From: Planctomycetota bacterium
Lineage (GTDB): Bacteria > Planctomycetota > Planctomycetia > Pirellulales > Lacipirellulaceae
Assembly: GCA_029259975.1 (NCBI GenBank)
Contig: JAJDEE010000089.1
Coordinates: 1-64,000, forward strand
DNA length: 64,000 nucleotides
Direction: 5' to 3'
The notes beneath the pieces are model-generated. The model was not told the DNA's origin and did no database searches. It saw only the letters and a program-made list of their open reading frames with translations. Both the position numbers and the translations under genes were made by a program. Below, in pieces: positions 44,033 through 52,287 of the stretch; within the stretch, counting starts at the first letter, position 1; every line of letters begins with the position of its first letter.

Positions 44033-44255
44033 AAGATTGCCACCTGCGGGCGTGCCGAAACGACATGCCGCCGCAATGCTGTGGAGCCCGACGTATGCGG
44101 TTCGGCGTCTTATTACGTCGTCGGCCACGAACTGCCGATCGACACCGCCCGGCGGGCATAGGGCTTTCGCGTTGTGGGCGAATTCGCTCGAAAGTTTCGT
44201 GTTCGCCGTAGTTATCATCTAAGTCAAACGCTTCGCTGTTGTTGAAATTAACCAT
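44031..44255 (-). CDS. Small ORF with strong ribosome-binding site, possibly broken
   Basis: ATG 44255 is preceded by AAGGAG seven bases upstream. The product (74 residues) starts MVNFNNSEAFDLDDNYGEHE and then becomes Arg-rich (RCRSAVRGRRRNKTPNRIRR), which looks like a frameshifted tail. I recognise no family. It may be the 5' end of the same broken gene whose 3' end is at 43793-44032. Confidence 0.35.
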   Translation of the reverse strand: MVNFNNSEAFDLDDNYGEHETFERIRPQRESPMPAGRCRSAVRGRRRNKTPNRIRRAPQHCGGMSFRHARRWQS

Positions 44256-44291
44256 GAGTCACTCCTTAGATGGAAGGGTTAAGTGTTTGGA

Positions 44292-44771
44292 TCAAGAAAG
44301 GTGTTGTTGCGTAGTAGACCTGACGTCACGCGACGCATGACTAGTTGGTGCGGCGCGTGTGCTTGGCGGTCCGTGGGCCAAGTGATCGCGATCGAGGGGC
44401 TTATGAAAGCAGGCAAAGCACGGCAGCCAAGCAGCCTGCGGTGGCTTACAGCCGTAAAGAGTGGAGCCAAGCTGACGAGCAGAAAGTTCTTCGGCTTGGT
44501 CGTAGACGTCGCCGACTAAGATGCAAGCAACGTTGGGATCTCGACTGCGAACGAGAGCAAGAAGTTCTGCGCCTGTCATATCGGGCAGATGGAAGTTGAT
44601 AAGCCAGAGTCCCCGCGGTGATTTGCGTGGAAGTCGCAACGCTTCGTCACCGGTAGTGGCGTAAAGAAAGCGGAATTCAGTAGCTTCCACCTCGCTCGCC
44701 ATCGCCAAGTAGTCGTCCGGACGCGGATCGACCACCAGTAAATCTGTGGTTCTGATTGTCGTGATTGGCAT
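44292..44771 (-). CDS. Degenerate response-regulator receiver domain
   Basis: The product has 159 residues. Residues 8-128 follow a CheY-like receiver: LLVVDPRPDDY (acidic pocket), GLWLINFHLPDMTGAELL and a late FHKPLDRD (switch Lys). The phospho-acceptor Asp is replaced by Asn59 (LINF where LLDx is usual), and the conserved Thr position reads Gly (ILVGDV). Phosphorylation at the normal site is therefore not expected. The last 30 residues are unstructured. It lies near a sigma-54 activator gene that lacks its own receiver, so a non-canonical partner role is inferred. Confidence 0.7.
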   Translation of the reverse strand: MPITTIRTTDLLVVDPRPDDYLAMASEVEATEFRFLYATTGDEALRLPRKSPRGLWLINFHLPDMTGAELLALVRSRDPNVACILVGDVYDQAEELSARQLGSTLYGCKPPQAAWLPCFACFHKPLDRDHLAHGPPSTRAAPTSHASRDVRSTTQQHLS

Positions 44772-45162
44772 TAGTTCAACTCAATTGCAAAAGTGTGATT
44801 TGCTAGTCGGACTCAACGAGATCGACTTCAACGCAGGGACTTAATGCAATACGCGGACCAAACCAACACGCAACCGCGCGCAACTTGTCGTAACTCTTGG
44901 ATACGTAACGAGAAGAAATTATTTCGTCGCTAAGGAAATTTCTCGTGATGTATTTACGCACTGAAAGACTGCCCGCAAACAAACCAAAAGTGTTCGCAAT
45001 CGGTTCGCAAACGCGTTCGCTTCAGCAACAGAGTTGTCCGCATTCGGACAAGATGACGCAAAAATTCCGATCGGATTTTTGGGGACGCACGCTAATGGAA
45101 ATGATTACGCACAGAAAGCGTCTGACAATACATCACAGTATTGAAAACGCATTGCCGACTAC
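44772..45162. other. Intergenic region with a small palindrome
   Basis: No gene is seen. At 45034-45051 TTGTCCG-CATT-CGGACAA forms a 7-bp inverted repeat that could be an operator for the flanking regulators. No sigma-54-type element (TGGC...TTGC) was found by eye. Confidence 0.4.
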
Positions 45163-46230
45163 TTATTTACGAAGCGGTTTGCCAGGTAAACGCGGGACTT
45201 GGATAGCAAACTTTTTCATCAATCGAATAAGAGATTGACGACTGATGCCTAACAGCCGCGCGGCTGCACTTTGGTTGTAATACGTATATTCGAGCGTATA
45301 AAGCAAGTGATCGCGTTCCAGCTTCGCCAGCGTGGGCCAAGGGCTTTCGTCGTCGATCTGCCCAGGGCTGGAAAAAATTGCCGGCAAAGTGCCCAGCGGA
45401 TCTGCTGGACCCTCGCGTAAAACGCCCTCACCACGGTCAGCATGCGGCAGTAATTGTTGGACGAACAGCAACGTCAGTAACTCGGTATCACTGGCAATGA
45501 CTGCTTGCTCAAGAAAGTTTTTCAATTGCCGCACGTTGCCCGGCCAATGATAATTTCGTATCGCTTCTAACGCGCCGGGAGAAAGCGTACACATCGGCAG
45601 GCCTTGCTGGGCCAGACTCACCAAGAAACTTTGCGCCAGTTCAGGAATGTCGTCCTTTCGCTCGCGTAAAGGTAATGTCCTGATAGAAACGACATTGAGC
45701 CGATAGTAGAGATCTTCGCGAAACCGACCGGCAGCAACTTCTTGCGTTAAGTCACGGTTCGTCGCTGCCACAATACGCACATCGACGGGCTGTCCTTCGT
45801 GGCTACCCACCGGCGTGACAATTCGCTCTTGCACGGTGCGTAGCAGCCGGGCCTGTAACGGTAATTCTAATTCGCCGATTTCGTCGAGGAAAATAGTGCC
45901 ACGATCGGCGGCGCGAAAACAACCGAGAGCCGCGTAGCTTGCACCTGTAAAAGCACCTTCCACATGCCCAAAGAGCTGGCTGGCCATCAGCTCGCCCAGC
46001 AGCGAGGCACAATCGACGGGGATAAACAGCCCCGCAGCACGAGAACTTTGAGCGTGCAAAGCACGAGCAACCAACTCTTTGCCCGAACCACTAGGACCGG
46101 TGATCAGCACACTCGAGTCGAACGGCGCGACCCGGGAAATCTCTGCTCGCAATCGTTCTGTCGGCACACTCGTGCCAACGATTTCATAGGACGGATTGCC
46201 CTTGTCCAAGATATTGTTCGAGATCGTCAT
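45163..46230 (-). CDS. Sigma-54-dependent transcriptional activator (no receiver domain)
   Basis: The product has 355 residues from ATG 46230; the frame also opens at TTG 46257. The AAA+ domain has Walker A GPSGSGKELVAR, the sigma-54 contact loop GAFTGAS, Walker B GTIFLDEIGEL, the sensor AATNRDL and REDLYYRLNV. The C-terminus has a Fis-type helix-turn-helix (NQSAAARLLGISRQSLIRLM). There is no N-terminal receiver or GAF domain, so activity must be set by another protein. The stand-alone degenerate receiver at 44292-44771 is a candidate. Four intact PEP-CTERM genes lie downstream of these two regulators. In other PEP-CTERM systems sigma-54 control of sorted proteins is known (PrsR-type), so a regulatory link is plausible. 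Confidence 0.9.
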   Translation of the reverse strand: MTISNNILDKGNPSYEIVGTSVPTERLRAEISRVAPFDSSVLITGPSGSGKELVARALHAQSSRAAGLFIPVDCASLLGELMASQLFGHVEGAFTGASYAALGCFRAADRGTIFLDEIGELELPLQARLLRTVQERIVTPVGSHEGQPVDVRIVAATNRDLTQEVAAGRFREDLYYRLNVVSIRTLPLRERKDDIPELAQSFLVSLAQQGLPMCTLSPGALEAIRNYHWPGNVRQLKNFLEQAVIASDTELLTLLFVQQLLPHADRGEGVLREGPADPLGTLPAIFSSPGQIDDESPWPTLAKLERDHLLYTLEYTYYNQSAAARLLGISRQSLIRLMKKFAIQVPRLPGKPLRK

Positions 46231-46545
46231 AATAGCCGCACCTAGAAGTTTGATCAAAGGAGTTCAAACAACCACTCGGCACGGACCAAACCGGTCGCGC
46301 ATACAGAGGATGCCCTCTGCAAAATCTTCAGACGAAGACCGACGACGAATCGTTAGAGATGAGACCCCATTTGATGGCCCGCCGTGCCGCACTCCCCCAA
46401 CTCTGTGCTCCAACCCTGAACCTAGAAGACGAAGTCGCTACCCGTAAAAAACCCCTTTTCTACGGTTTCGTAACAGTGACCTCAACAACATCGTAACAAA
46501 GGCGCGCATCAGAAACCAGTAATTCGGTTGTTTTTTTGTTTTTTT
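46231..46545. other. Intergenic region, nothing recognised
   Basis: About 315 bases lie upstream of the activator gene. A T-rich run (about 46527-46547) borders the helicase stop codon. No promoter or repeat is assigned. Confidence 0.35.
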
Positions 46546-48591
46546 TCAGCTCTGCAAAGCCCCATAGTTCACTTCCGCGCGTCGGCACTCGGGCAGCGAC
46601 TCCAAAAATACCCGTCCGTACGATTTCGTCCGTATCCGAGGATCGAGAATAACGACCTTCCCCCGGTCGCTTTGGCTGCGGATCAAACGGCCGAAACCTT
46701 GCTTTAGCTTGATGACCGCCTCGGGAAGTTGGTACTCGCTAAACGGTTGGCCGCCGGCGGCGCGGATTGCTTCGAGTCGCGCTTCCAACAGCGGACGGTC
46801 GGGCACGCCGAAGGGCAGCTTGGTGATCATCACCAATTGCAGCGCGTCGCCCGGCACGTCAACACCTTGCCAAAAGCTATCGGTGCCGAGCAGTACGGCG
46901 CGCGAGTCTTTTTTGAACAGCTCAATCATCTGCGTCCGAGGTGTGCCATCGGCTTGGTTCAACAAGTTGAGATTGTTCGACCGCAGCCACGACGACAAGC
47001 TTGAGCCAACGCGGCGCATCATTTCGTAGCTGGTGAACAACACAAACGCGTGCCCGTCCGACTCACGCACAAAGTGCTGAATCATTTCGACGCACGCGCG
47101 TTCGTAGGCTTCGCGTTCGCTGCTCGGGTCGGGCATCCCACGGATCGTCACCAGCTCGGCCTGTTCTTGGTAATCGAAGGGACTGTCGAGCCGCAAGGTT
47201 TTGCTCTTCACCAGCCCAACTCGATCGCAAAAAAAGTCGAACGAATCGTTCTTGCCAATCGCTAACGTTGCGCTCGTGAGAATCGCCGTGGGCACCTCAT
47301 TAAAAAGTTGTTCACGGAGGGCGGGGCCAACATCGATGGGGGCGGCAGAAAGAGTGAGTCGCGACACGCCACGTCGCGTCATAAAACTATCGAGCCAGTA
47401 AACGGCAGAATCAATCTTTTGCCGGTGCCAAGTATTCAGCTCGCCCGCCAGTGCAGTTAGCCGATCGTGTGCCGCGATAAAGTCTTGCCGCTCCGACTCT
47501 TCATTCTGGGCATCGCCGGCCTTTTTGACTTCGCGGGCAAGTGATTGCAGCTCGCCACTCAGCCGGTTGGCGATATCAAGCGGCAGTCCAACTCGCCCAT
47601 TGCTCGGTGCTTTCGATTCTCGCCAGTCCATCAGATCTGCAAAAAATTCGTCCGCCGCGATGCGACAACCATCGGCCATCTGCTGCAACTCACGCATGTT
47701 GTGATGCACCAGCAAACCCTTTTGAGTGCGATCATTGTACAGCCGGCCAAGCACATACTCGATTTGACCACTGGTCAGCCGAATCCCCAGATGGTCGGCG
47801 GCGACCGACTCGATCGTATGCGCTTCGTCGAGCACGACCACATCGTAATCGGGCAAAATACTCACTCCGCTTCGGCGCAGCGCCAAGTCGCTGAAAAACA
47901 GGGCGTGGTTCACAATCATCAACTGGGCGTGCTGCACGCGTCGACGATCTTGATAATAAAAACATTTTTTGTGCGTCGGACACCGGCGACCCAAGCAGTT
48001 GCCATGATCGCTAGCCACCTCATCCCACACTTGCGGAAACGGCTGATAGGGCAAATCGCTCAGCGACCCGTCACTCGTCTGCTCGCTCCAGGTTTTCAGG
48101 TCTCGCAGTTGATCGGCCAAATCGAACTTATCGAACAAACTGTGGCTACGCTGCAACGCCGTATGCAGCCGTCGCAAACTGAGGTAATTCCGTCGCCCCT
48201 TGACCAACACCGCCGAAAACTCGCGTGGAATCACGCTGTTCAGCAGCGGAATGTCCTTAGCAATCAACTGCTCTTGCAGGCTGATCGTATGCGTCGAAAT
48301 CACCACCCGCAACGGCCGTTTCGGTTTGTTATCGTCAGGCTTTTTGGCACCTTGCGTTTTCCCCTCCGGCTGTGGCTTCGTCGCTGCCAAGATCGCCGGC
48401 ACCAGATACGCAAAACTTTTGCCCACGCCTGTGCCCGCCTCGACAACCAAATGCTCCTTCGCCGCAATCGCCTTCGCTACGGCATCGGCCATGTCTAGTT
48501 GCTGCGGCCGCTGTTCGTAGTTTTGCAACCGGCGCGCGATCGAGCCCTCGGGACCCAAGATATCGGTGACGGAGAGATTAGCATTTTCCAT
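46546..48591 (-). CDS. DinG/XPD-type ATP-dependent DNA helicase
   Basis: The product has 681 residues of superfamily 2. The Q-like region [18 protein letters not shown] precedes Walker [17 protein letters not shown] (residue 54 on). The iron-sulfur-type Cys motif [13 protein letters not shown] lies at about 218-230; three Cys are visible. Next is NHALFFSDL, the DEAH box [11 protein letters not shown] and motif [16 protein letters not shown]. The family unwinds DNA 5' to 3' in repair (DinG, YoaA, XPD). The next gene downstream is unrelated. The length and motifs look complete. Confidence 0.92.
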   Translation of the reverse strand: MENANLSVTDILGPEGSIARRLQNYEQRPQQLDMADAVAKAIAAKEHLVVEAGTGVGKSFAYLVPAILAATKPQPEGKTQGAKKPDDNKPKRPLRVVISTHTISLQEQLIAKDIPLLNSVIPREFSAVLVKGRRNYLSLRRLHTALQRSHSLFDKFDLADQLRDLKTWSEQTSDGSLSDLPYQPFPQVWDEVASDHGNCLGRRCPTHKKCFYYQDRRRVQHAQLMIVNHALFFSDLALRRSGVSILPDYDVVVLDEAHTIESVAADHLGIRLTSGQIEYVLGRLYNDRTQKGLLVHHNMRELQQMADGCRIAADEFFADLMDWRESKAPSNGRVGLPLDIANRLSGELQSLAREVKKAGDAQNEESERQDFIAAHDRLTALAGELNTWHRQKIDSAVYWLDSFMTRRGVSRLTLSAAPIDVGPALREQLFNEVPTAILTSATLAIGKNDSFDFFCDRVGLVKSKTLRLDSPFDYQEQAELVTIRGMPDPSSEREAYERACVEMIQHFVRESDGHAFVLFTSYEMMRRVGSSLSSWLRSNNLNLLNQADGTPRTQMIELFKKDSRAVLLGTDSFWQGVDVPGDALQLVMITKLPFGVPDRPLLEARLEAIRAAGGQPFSEYQLPEAVIKLKQGFGRLIRSQSDRGKVVILDPRIRTKSYGRVFLESLPECRRAEVNYGALQS

Positions 48592-48600
48592 ACTGTCGAC

Positions 48601-49285
48601 TTACACATCCTGACACGGTTGCCACATCTGTTCGAGTTGGACGAGCGTCTCGGGCGATTCTTTAAGTTCACACAAGGGAGTAAGCTCCTTACGAATGAGG
48701 CCCATATCAAGGGAGGCCCTCTGACGATTAAAAATTCCTTCTACATCAAACCAATCTTGTGGACGTCCTGCAAAAGCCTTAAAGACAACGAGGTCTTCAG
48801 CAGACACCGTTAGCAACTCGACATCTTCATCAAAACGAAATAATGAACTGCGCATGATAGCGCTTCGCTCAAAATTAAAGGCACCGAGCGATATATCGAC
48901 GCCAAATCCTTTCTTCGAGGTTAACAACACAACACGACTCAATAAAGCGAACTCTTTCGCATCAGATCGTCTCGGAGTAAAATTTTCAAGCAGGGCGTCA
49001 ATAAGGCGAACGGCAAATGAGAATTTACCGTAGGATAGGCTTCCAGCCTGTCCGTGGTGCCTTGACCGACAGGCTGGAAGCCTATCCTACGGGTAAAAAC
49101 CTATCTGCCGCTCGCCTAAAGGAAGCTTCGTTACCAAAATCTGTGAACAAACAGAGGTCGGCGTCGTTAGTCATGCGGGCGCGCCCCCAACGATTGACAG
49201 CGATGCCTCCGATAAACGCGAAACTCCATTCACGCTGTTCCAGGAATTCCTGTACCTCACGTGCAGCCTGCAGAACCTCGATCAT
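48601..49285 (-). pseudogene. Nucleotidyltransferase-like gene interrupted by a 112-bp MITE
   Basis: From ATG 49285 the frame encodes MIEVLQAAREVQEFLEQREW, GGIAVNRWGR and MTNDADLCL, an AbiEii/Nuc-transferase-like start with the acidic metal pair DAD. It breaks after NEASF. After removal of 49005-49116 and one TAA repeat, translation resumes in frame as IDALLENFTPRRSDAKEFAL and continues through GFGVDISLGAFNFERSAIM and LVVFKAFAGRPQDWFDVEGI to the stop at 48601. The reconstructed protein has about 189 residues. The start overlaps the stop of the preceding small gene (ATGA), indicating a two-gene unit that was once functional. Confidence 0.8.
49005..49116. mobile_element. 112-bp MITE (family B) flanked by TAA direct repeats
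   Basis: Both ends carry GGCGA(A/G)CGGCA in inverted orientation. The arms run through GTAGGATAGGCTTCCAGCCT to a loop near 49060, and the inner 23-bp arms (49030-49052, 49068-49090) are perfect. TAA at 49002-49004 and at 49117-49119 is a probable target duplication. It has no coding capacity. Related copies lie at 1727-1790 and 29521-29545. Confidence 0.82.
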
Positions 49286-49509
49286 TTTCGCCCTTTCATG
49301 AAGAGGCACTGTTGCTCAACTAGGCCGCTTGTCTTGCTCTGAGTAGAATCCGGTCTGGCAAGCTCCAAGACATTTGCAACTGCATGAAGATGCTGCTCTT
49401 CGGTGAGTCGACGCTGCTCTTGTCGAGTCGCATGAGCCAACAATGGCCCCACACGTGCCCAGTGAGCGACAAATGCAGCGGCGTCTGAATTTTGAGTGGT
49501 TTCAGACAT
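49282..49509 (-). CDS. Small protein preceding the broken nucleotidyltransferase gene
   Basis: The product has 75 residues, is hydrophilic and helical (SDAAAFVAHWARVGPLLAHA, QEQRRLTEEQHLHAVANVLE). The stop overlaps the ATG of the nucleotidyltransferase gene. I recognise no family. The tight coupling and small size resemble the antitoxin or partner position in nucleotidyltransferase toxin systems, but there is no direct evidence. With the partner broken it may be an orphan. Confidence 0.55.
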   Translation of the reverse strand: MSETTQNSDAAAFVAHWARVGPLLAHATRQEQRRLTEEQHLHAVANVLELARPDSTQSKTSGLVEQQCLFMKGRK

Positions 49510-49550
49510 GATACTTCCAAATATCCTCCATTGGATCAGCGAGCACGAGA

Positions 49551-50387
49551 TTACCGCAACTTCGCCGTAATCGCACCTTCGTCAGGGCTGCTCGCCGTCG
49601 CGTAGAGCTTCTTCGGTATCCGTCCCGACAAGTACGCCAGTCGCCCCGCCTCGAGGCCGAGCCGCATCGCGTCGGCCATCCGCAGCGGGTCTTGGGCGTG
49701 GGCAATCCCGGTGTTCAAAAGAATGCCATCGACGCCCAGTTCCATCGCTTGCGTCACGTCGCTCGCCGTGCCGACACCAGCGTCGACGATGACGGGATAG
49801 TCGGGGTCGCCTTCCTTGAGATATTCCAAGCAGATGCGAATGTTGTTCGGATTCAGCACACCTTGCCCCGAGCCGATCGGACTTGCCGCAGGCATCACGC
49901 TCGTCGCACCCGCTTCTTTGAGCCGCCGGGCAATAATCGGATCGTCGGTCGAATAGCAAAGCACTTGAAATCCGTCCGCCACGAGCCGCTCAGTTGCGTC
50001 GATCGTCGCCACGGGGTCCGGCAGCAATGTCTTCGTGTCCGCCAGTACTTCGAGCTTCACCCAATCGGCCCCTGGGTTTTCTAAGCCTAACAAAATCTCG
50101 CGCCCCAGCCGCGCGACCCGCACCGCATCGTCGGCGGTAAAACAGCCCGCTGTGTTCGGTAGCAGCGTGTAGCGGTCAGTATCGATGAAATCGAGTAAGT
50201 TGTTGCCCTCGGCGTCGATCAACCGCTCGCGCCGCACCGCGACTGTGATGCAATCAGTCCCCGAACGCTGGAGCGACTCTTGCATGAGGTGATGCGAGGC
50301 GTATTTTCCGGTCCCCACAACAAGCCGACTTTGCAGTGTGTGGGTGCCGATGGTTAACGTGTCAGCGGTGGAAATATCTGTGGCCAT
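49551..50387 (-). CDS. thiG: Thiazole synthase
   Basis: The product has 278 residues, slightly longer than the usual 255-265. It is a TIM barrel with [14 protein letters not shown] near residue 22, [20 protein letters not shown] (Schiff-base Lys), [36 protein letters not shown] and [12 protein letters not shown]. It forms thiazole phosphate from deoxyxylulose phosphate, dehydroglycine and ThiS thiocarboxylate. It lies about 60 bases after thiS on the same strand. No TPP riboswitch was recognised upstream. Confidence 0.96.
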   Translation of the reverse strand: MATDISTADTLTIGTHTLQSRLVVGTGKYASHHLMQESLQRSGTDCITVAVRRERLIDAEGNNLLDFIDTDRYTLLPNTAGCFTADDAVRVARLGREILLGLENPGADWVKLEVLADTKTLLPDPVATIDATERLVADGFQVLCYSTDDPIIARRLKEAGATSVMPAASPIGSGQGVLNPNNIRICLEYLKEGDPDYPVIVDAGVGTASDVTQAMELGVDGILLNTGIAHAQDPLRMADAMRLGLEAGRLAYLSGRIPKKLYATASSPDEGAITAKLR

Positions 50388-50445
50388 AATTAATTAGTGA
50401 TCTTTAAGGGCGTTCATAAATATGGAATCTTACCTCTAACATTCC

Positions 50446-50646
50446 TCATCCGCCGCCGACGAGCGTGACGACCTCCAGCCGGTCGCCGTCAGCAAGCGGT
50501 GTCTGGGCATGTTCGGCGCGTGGCACCAATTCTAAGTTGCGCTCGACAGCCAAATAGCGAGGGTCGAGTTTCATTTGCTTGAGTAACTCGGCTATCGACA
50601 TTCCGGCCTCGACTTCGCGCTGCTCGCCGTTCACTTGAATTTGCAT
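50446..50646 (-). CDS. thiS: Sulfur carrier protein ThiS
   Basis: The product has 66 residues from ATG 50646; a GTG three codons upstream is possible. It has a ubiquitin-like beta-grasp fold: [20 protein letters not shown], then [17 protein letters not shown] strands and the end [13 protein letters not shown]. The terminal Gly-Gly is the thiocarboxylate-accepting tail. It donates sulfur to ThiG, encoded directly downstream. Confidence 0.93.
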   Translation of the reverse strand: MQIQVNGEQREVEAGMSIAELLKQMKLDPRYLAVERNLELVPRAEHAQTPLADGDRLEVVTLVGGG

Positions 50647-50666
50647 CGCCAACACCTCACCTAAAC

Positions 50667-51224
50667 TTACTCGTCATCACGCACAAAAGTCGTTCGGAAA
50701 GAACCACCGCCCAGGAGAATAAACCCTCCGCGTTGCGGTTGGCCTTTAGCATTCAAACTAGAATTCCAAGGCAACGCGTAAGCAGCAACTTCGCCGCTGG
50801 AAGCTTCGGCGATATAAATTAAGCTCTGCCCAATTTGTGTGTTGGCTCGCCCGCGTGGGATGTCCGCCAACCCCGTGACCATCAAATATTTTGGGTTCTT
50901 ACTTTGTCCAGTGAAATCTTGTTGGATGTTCCGCTCGAAGAACGCCACAAACTCGCCCGTCCGTCGGCTCACCGCCGCAGCACGCAAATCGCCCGTTAAA
51001 AAATCAAGGAAATAAAATGCCTCAAGCCGATCGTCGATCAAGCCGGTCGCAACCGCAAAGTTGCTCTCACCATGCGTCGCTGCGGCATGGATCTGGGTTC
51101 CCCTTTGAGAGAAGTCGCGGCCAACGCCATTCCAAGCCGCCATTAGCACGGCGCCCACTAACAGCCCCAGCACCAACAACGTCGCATGATTACCCACGTT
51201 GATAACAATAGGTCGCTGCACCAT
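50667..51224 (-). CDS. Membrane-anchored hypothetical protein
   Basis: The product has 185 residues from ATG 51224, preceded by GCAGGAGAG. It has one N-terminal membrane helix ([17 protein letters not shown]) and an extracytoplasmic beta-rich domain ([55 protein letters not shown]). I do not recognise a family. It ends 21 bases before thiS and may be co-transcribed, though a link to thiamine is not evident. Confidence 0.7.
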   Translation of the reverse strand: MVQRPIVINVGNHATLLVLGLLVGAVLMAAWNGVGRDFSQRGTQIHAAATHGESNFAVATGLIDDRLEAFYFLDFLTGDLRAAAVSRRTGEFVAFFERNIQQDFTGQSKNPKYLMVTGLADIPRGRANTQIGQSLIYIAEASSGEVAAYALPWNSSLNAKGQPQRGGFILLGGGSFRTTFVRDDE

Positions 51225-51373
51225 CGGTTCTCTCCTGCTGCGAAATACCGGGGCAGTCACTACAAAAAGCCCAATCCCCTAAAAAGCTTAGCCATTACGC
51301 CTGGAATGGCCAAAGACCTCTACATCCTAGCGTTTTAGACAGTTACGTTCCAGGAGGGGCTAATAACTCCGAT

Positions 51374-51401
51374 TTGATATTAACTTGAAAAACGCTAGAC
51401 T
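51374..51401 (+). promoter_or_regulatory. Possible sigma-70-type promoter of the Bax-inhibitor gene
   Basis: TTGATA at 51374-51379 and TAGACT at 51396-51401, with a 16-base spacer, lie about 70 bases upstream of ATG 51474. The match is five and four of six positions. There is no other support. Confidence 0.25.
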
Positions 51402-51473
51402 TGCCAAGAAGAGGCAGCCAAATCTGTTACCTCGAACCTTTTTCACATTCAGGCAGAAATCGAGAGTTCAATC

Positions 51474-52187
51474 ATGAACCAAGCAGACAATCCCTATTTG
51501 GCCACCAACTTTCTCTCGGCAGCTCAAGCTGATGTCGACGAGCGGGCTTCTTTCATAACCAAGACGTACATGCACCTAGCGGGAGCCATCGGGGCCTTTG
51601 TCCTCCTAGAAGCCGTATTGTTAAACTTGCCAATCACTGAATCCCTGGTTCATTCGGTACTTGGCACACGATATGGTTGGATGATGATGCTCGGGGGCTT
51701 CATGTTCGTGAGCTGGATCGCAAACAAATGGGCACAGTCATCTACTTCACTCAGCACCCAATACTTGGGACTTAGTCTCTATGTCGTTGCTCAAGCAATC
51801 CTGATGGTGCCGCTGCTATGGATGGCCCAGCGCTTTCACTCTGGAATCATCGCCACAGCCGGGGTTACCACACTAGGACTATTCGCTGTGTTGACGACTG
51901 TCGTTTTTGTTACTCGCAAAGATTTTTCATTCCTGCGTTCCGTACTGATGTTCGGTGGTTTTGCCGCAATGGGATTGATCTTCTGCGGCATCATGTTTAA
52001 TTTTGCACTCGGCCCGATCTTTACTTACGCAATGATCGCTTTCGCTTGTGCCTACATCCTGTACGACACCTCGAATGTCATGCTGCACTACCGCACCAGC
52101 CAGTACGTCGCCGCTTCGCTCGCATTGTTTGCTTCGGTCGCGCTGCTATTCTGGTACATCCTGCAAATGTTCATGTCGCGCGATTGA
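51474..52187 (+). CDS. Bax inhibitor-1/YccA-family membrane protein
   Basis: The product has 237 residues and seven predicted helices, the normal number for the family. The soluble N-terminus (residues 1-24, FLSAAQADVDERASFITKTY) is followed by MHLAGAIGAFVLLEAV, then helices ending VTRKDFSFLRSVLMFGGFAA and YTYAMIAFACAYILYDTSNV. The conserved acidic Asp (YDTSN) near the last helices is the proton/calcium-leak site in this family. It acts in stress and membrane-protein quality control. It is monocistronic and followed by a family C palindrome. Confidence 0.92.
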   Translation: MNQADNPYLATNFLSAAQADVDERASFITKTYMHLAGAIGAFVLLEAVLLNLPITESLVHSVLGTRYGWMMMLGGFMFVSWIANKWAQSSTSLSTQYLGLSLYVVAQAILMVPLLWMAQRFHSGIIATAGVTTLGLFAVLTTVVFVTRKDFSFLRSVLMFGGFAAMGLIFCGIMFNFALGPIFTYAMIAFACAYILYDTSNVMLHYRTSQYVAASLALFASVALLFWYILQMFMSRD

Positions 52188-52196
52188 GAACGCAAC

Positions 52197-52273
52197 GTAG
52201 CCCCTGGCTCCGCCGGGGGATGAGCACCGCTAAACGGTTTTGGGACTCGTCCCCCGGCAGAGCCAGGGGCTAC
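52197..52273. repeat. Palindromic intergenic repeat, family C (complete)
   Basis: The 24-base arms 52197-52220 (GTAGCCCCTGGCTCCGCC...) and 52250-52273 pair with one mismatch around a 29-base loop. It sits between the convergent Bax-inhibitor and mqnE genes. A half copy is at 60333-60352. Confidence 0.85.
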
Positions 52274-52287
52274 AGAGGGCTCTTAGT

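Noticed and set aside
20437..46545. Sigma-54 promoters upstream of PEP-CTERM genes
   Set aside because: No GG-N10-GC pair in the TGGC/TTGC context was found by eye in the main upstream regions; a matrix scan could still find weaker sites.
47545..48498. Long + strand open frame (317 codons) inside the helicase gene
   Set aside because: It is antisense to a well-supported helicase with all motifs; composition is an Arg/His/Gln-rich shadow with no domain.
50388..51473. TPP riboswitch ahead of thiS/thiG
   Set aside because: I looked for the conserved CTGAGA-type core in the intergenic parts and did not find it. A covariance-model scan would be decisive.
52197..52273. Bidirectional terminator
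   Set aside because: The hairpin is strong, but there is no U-run on either side and a half copy lies elsewhere, so a dispersed repeat is the better reading.
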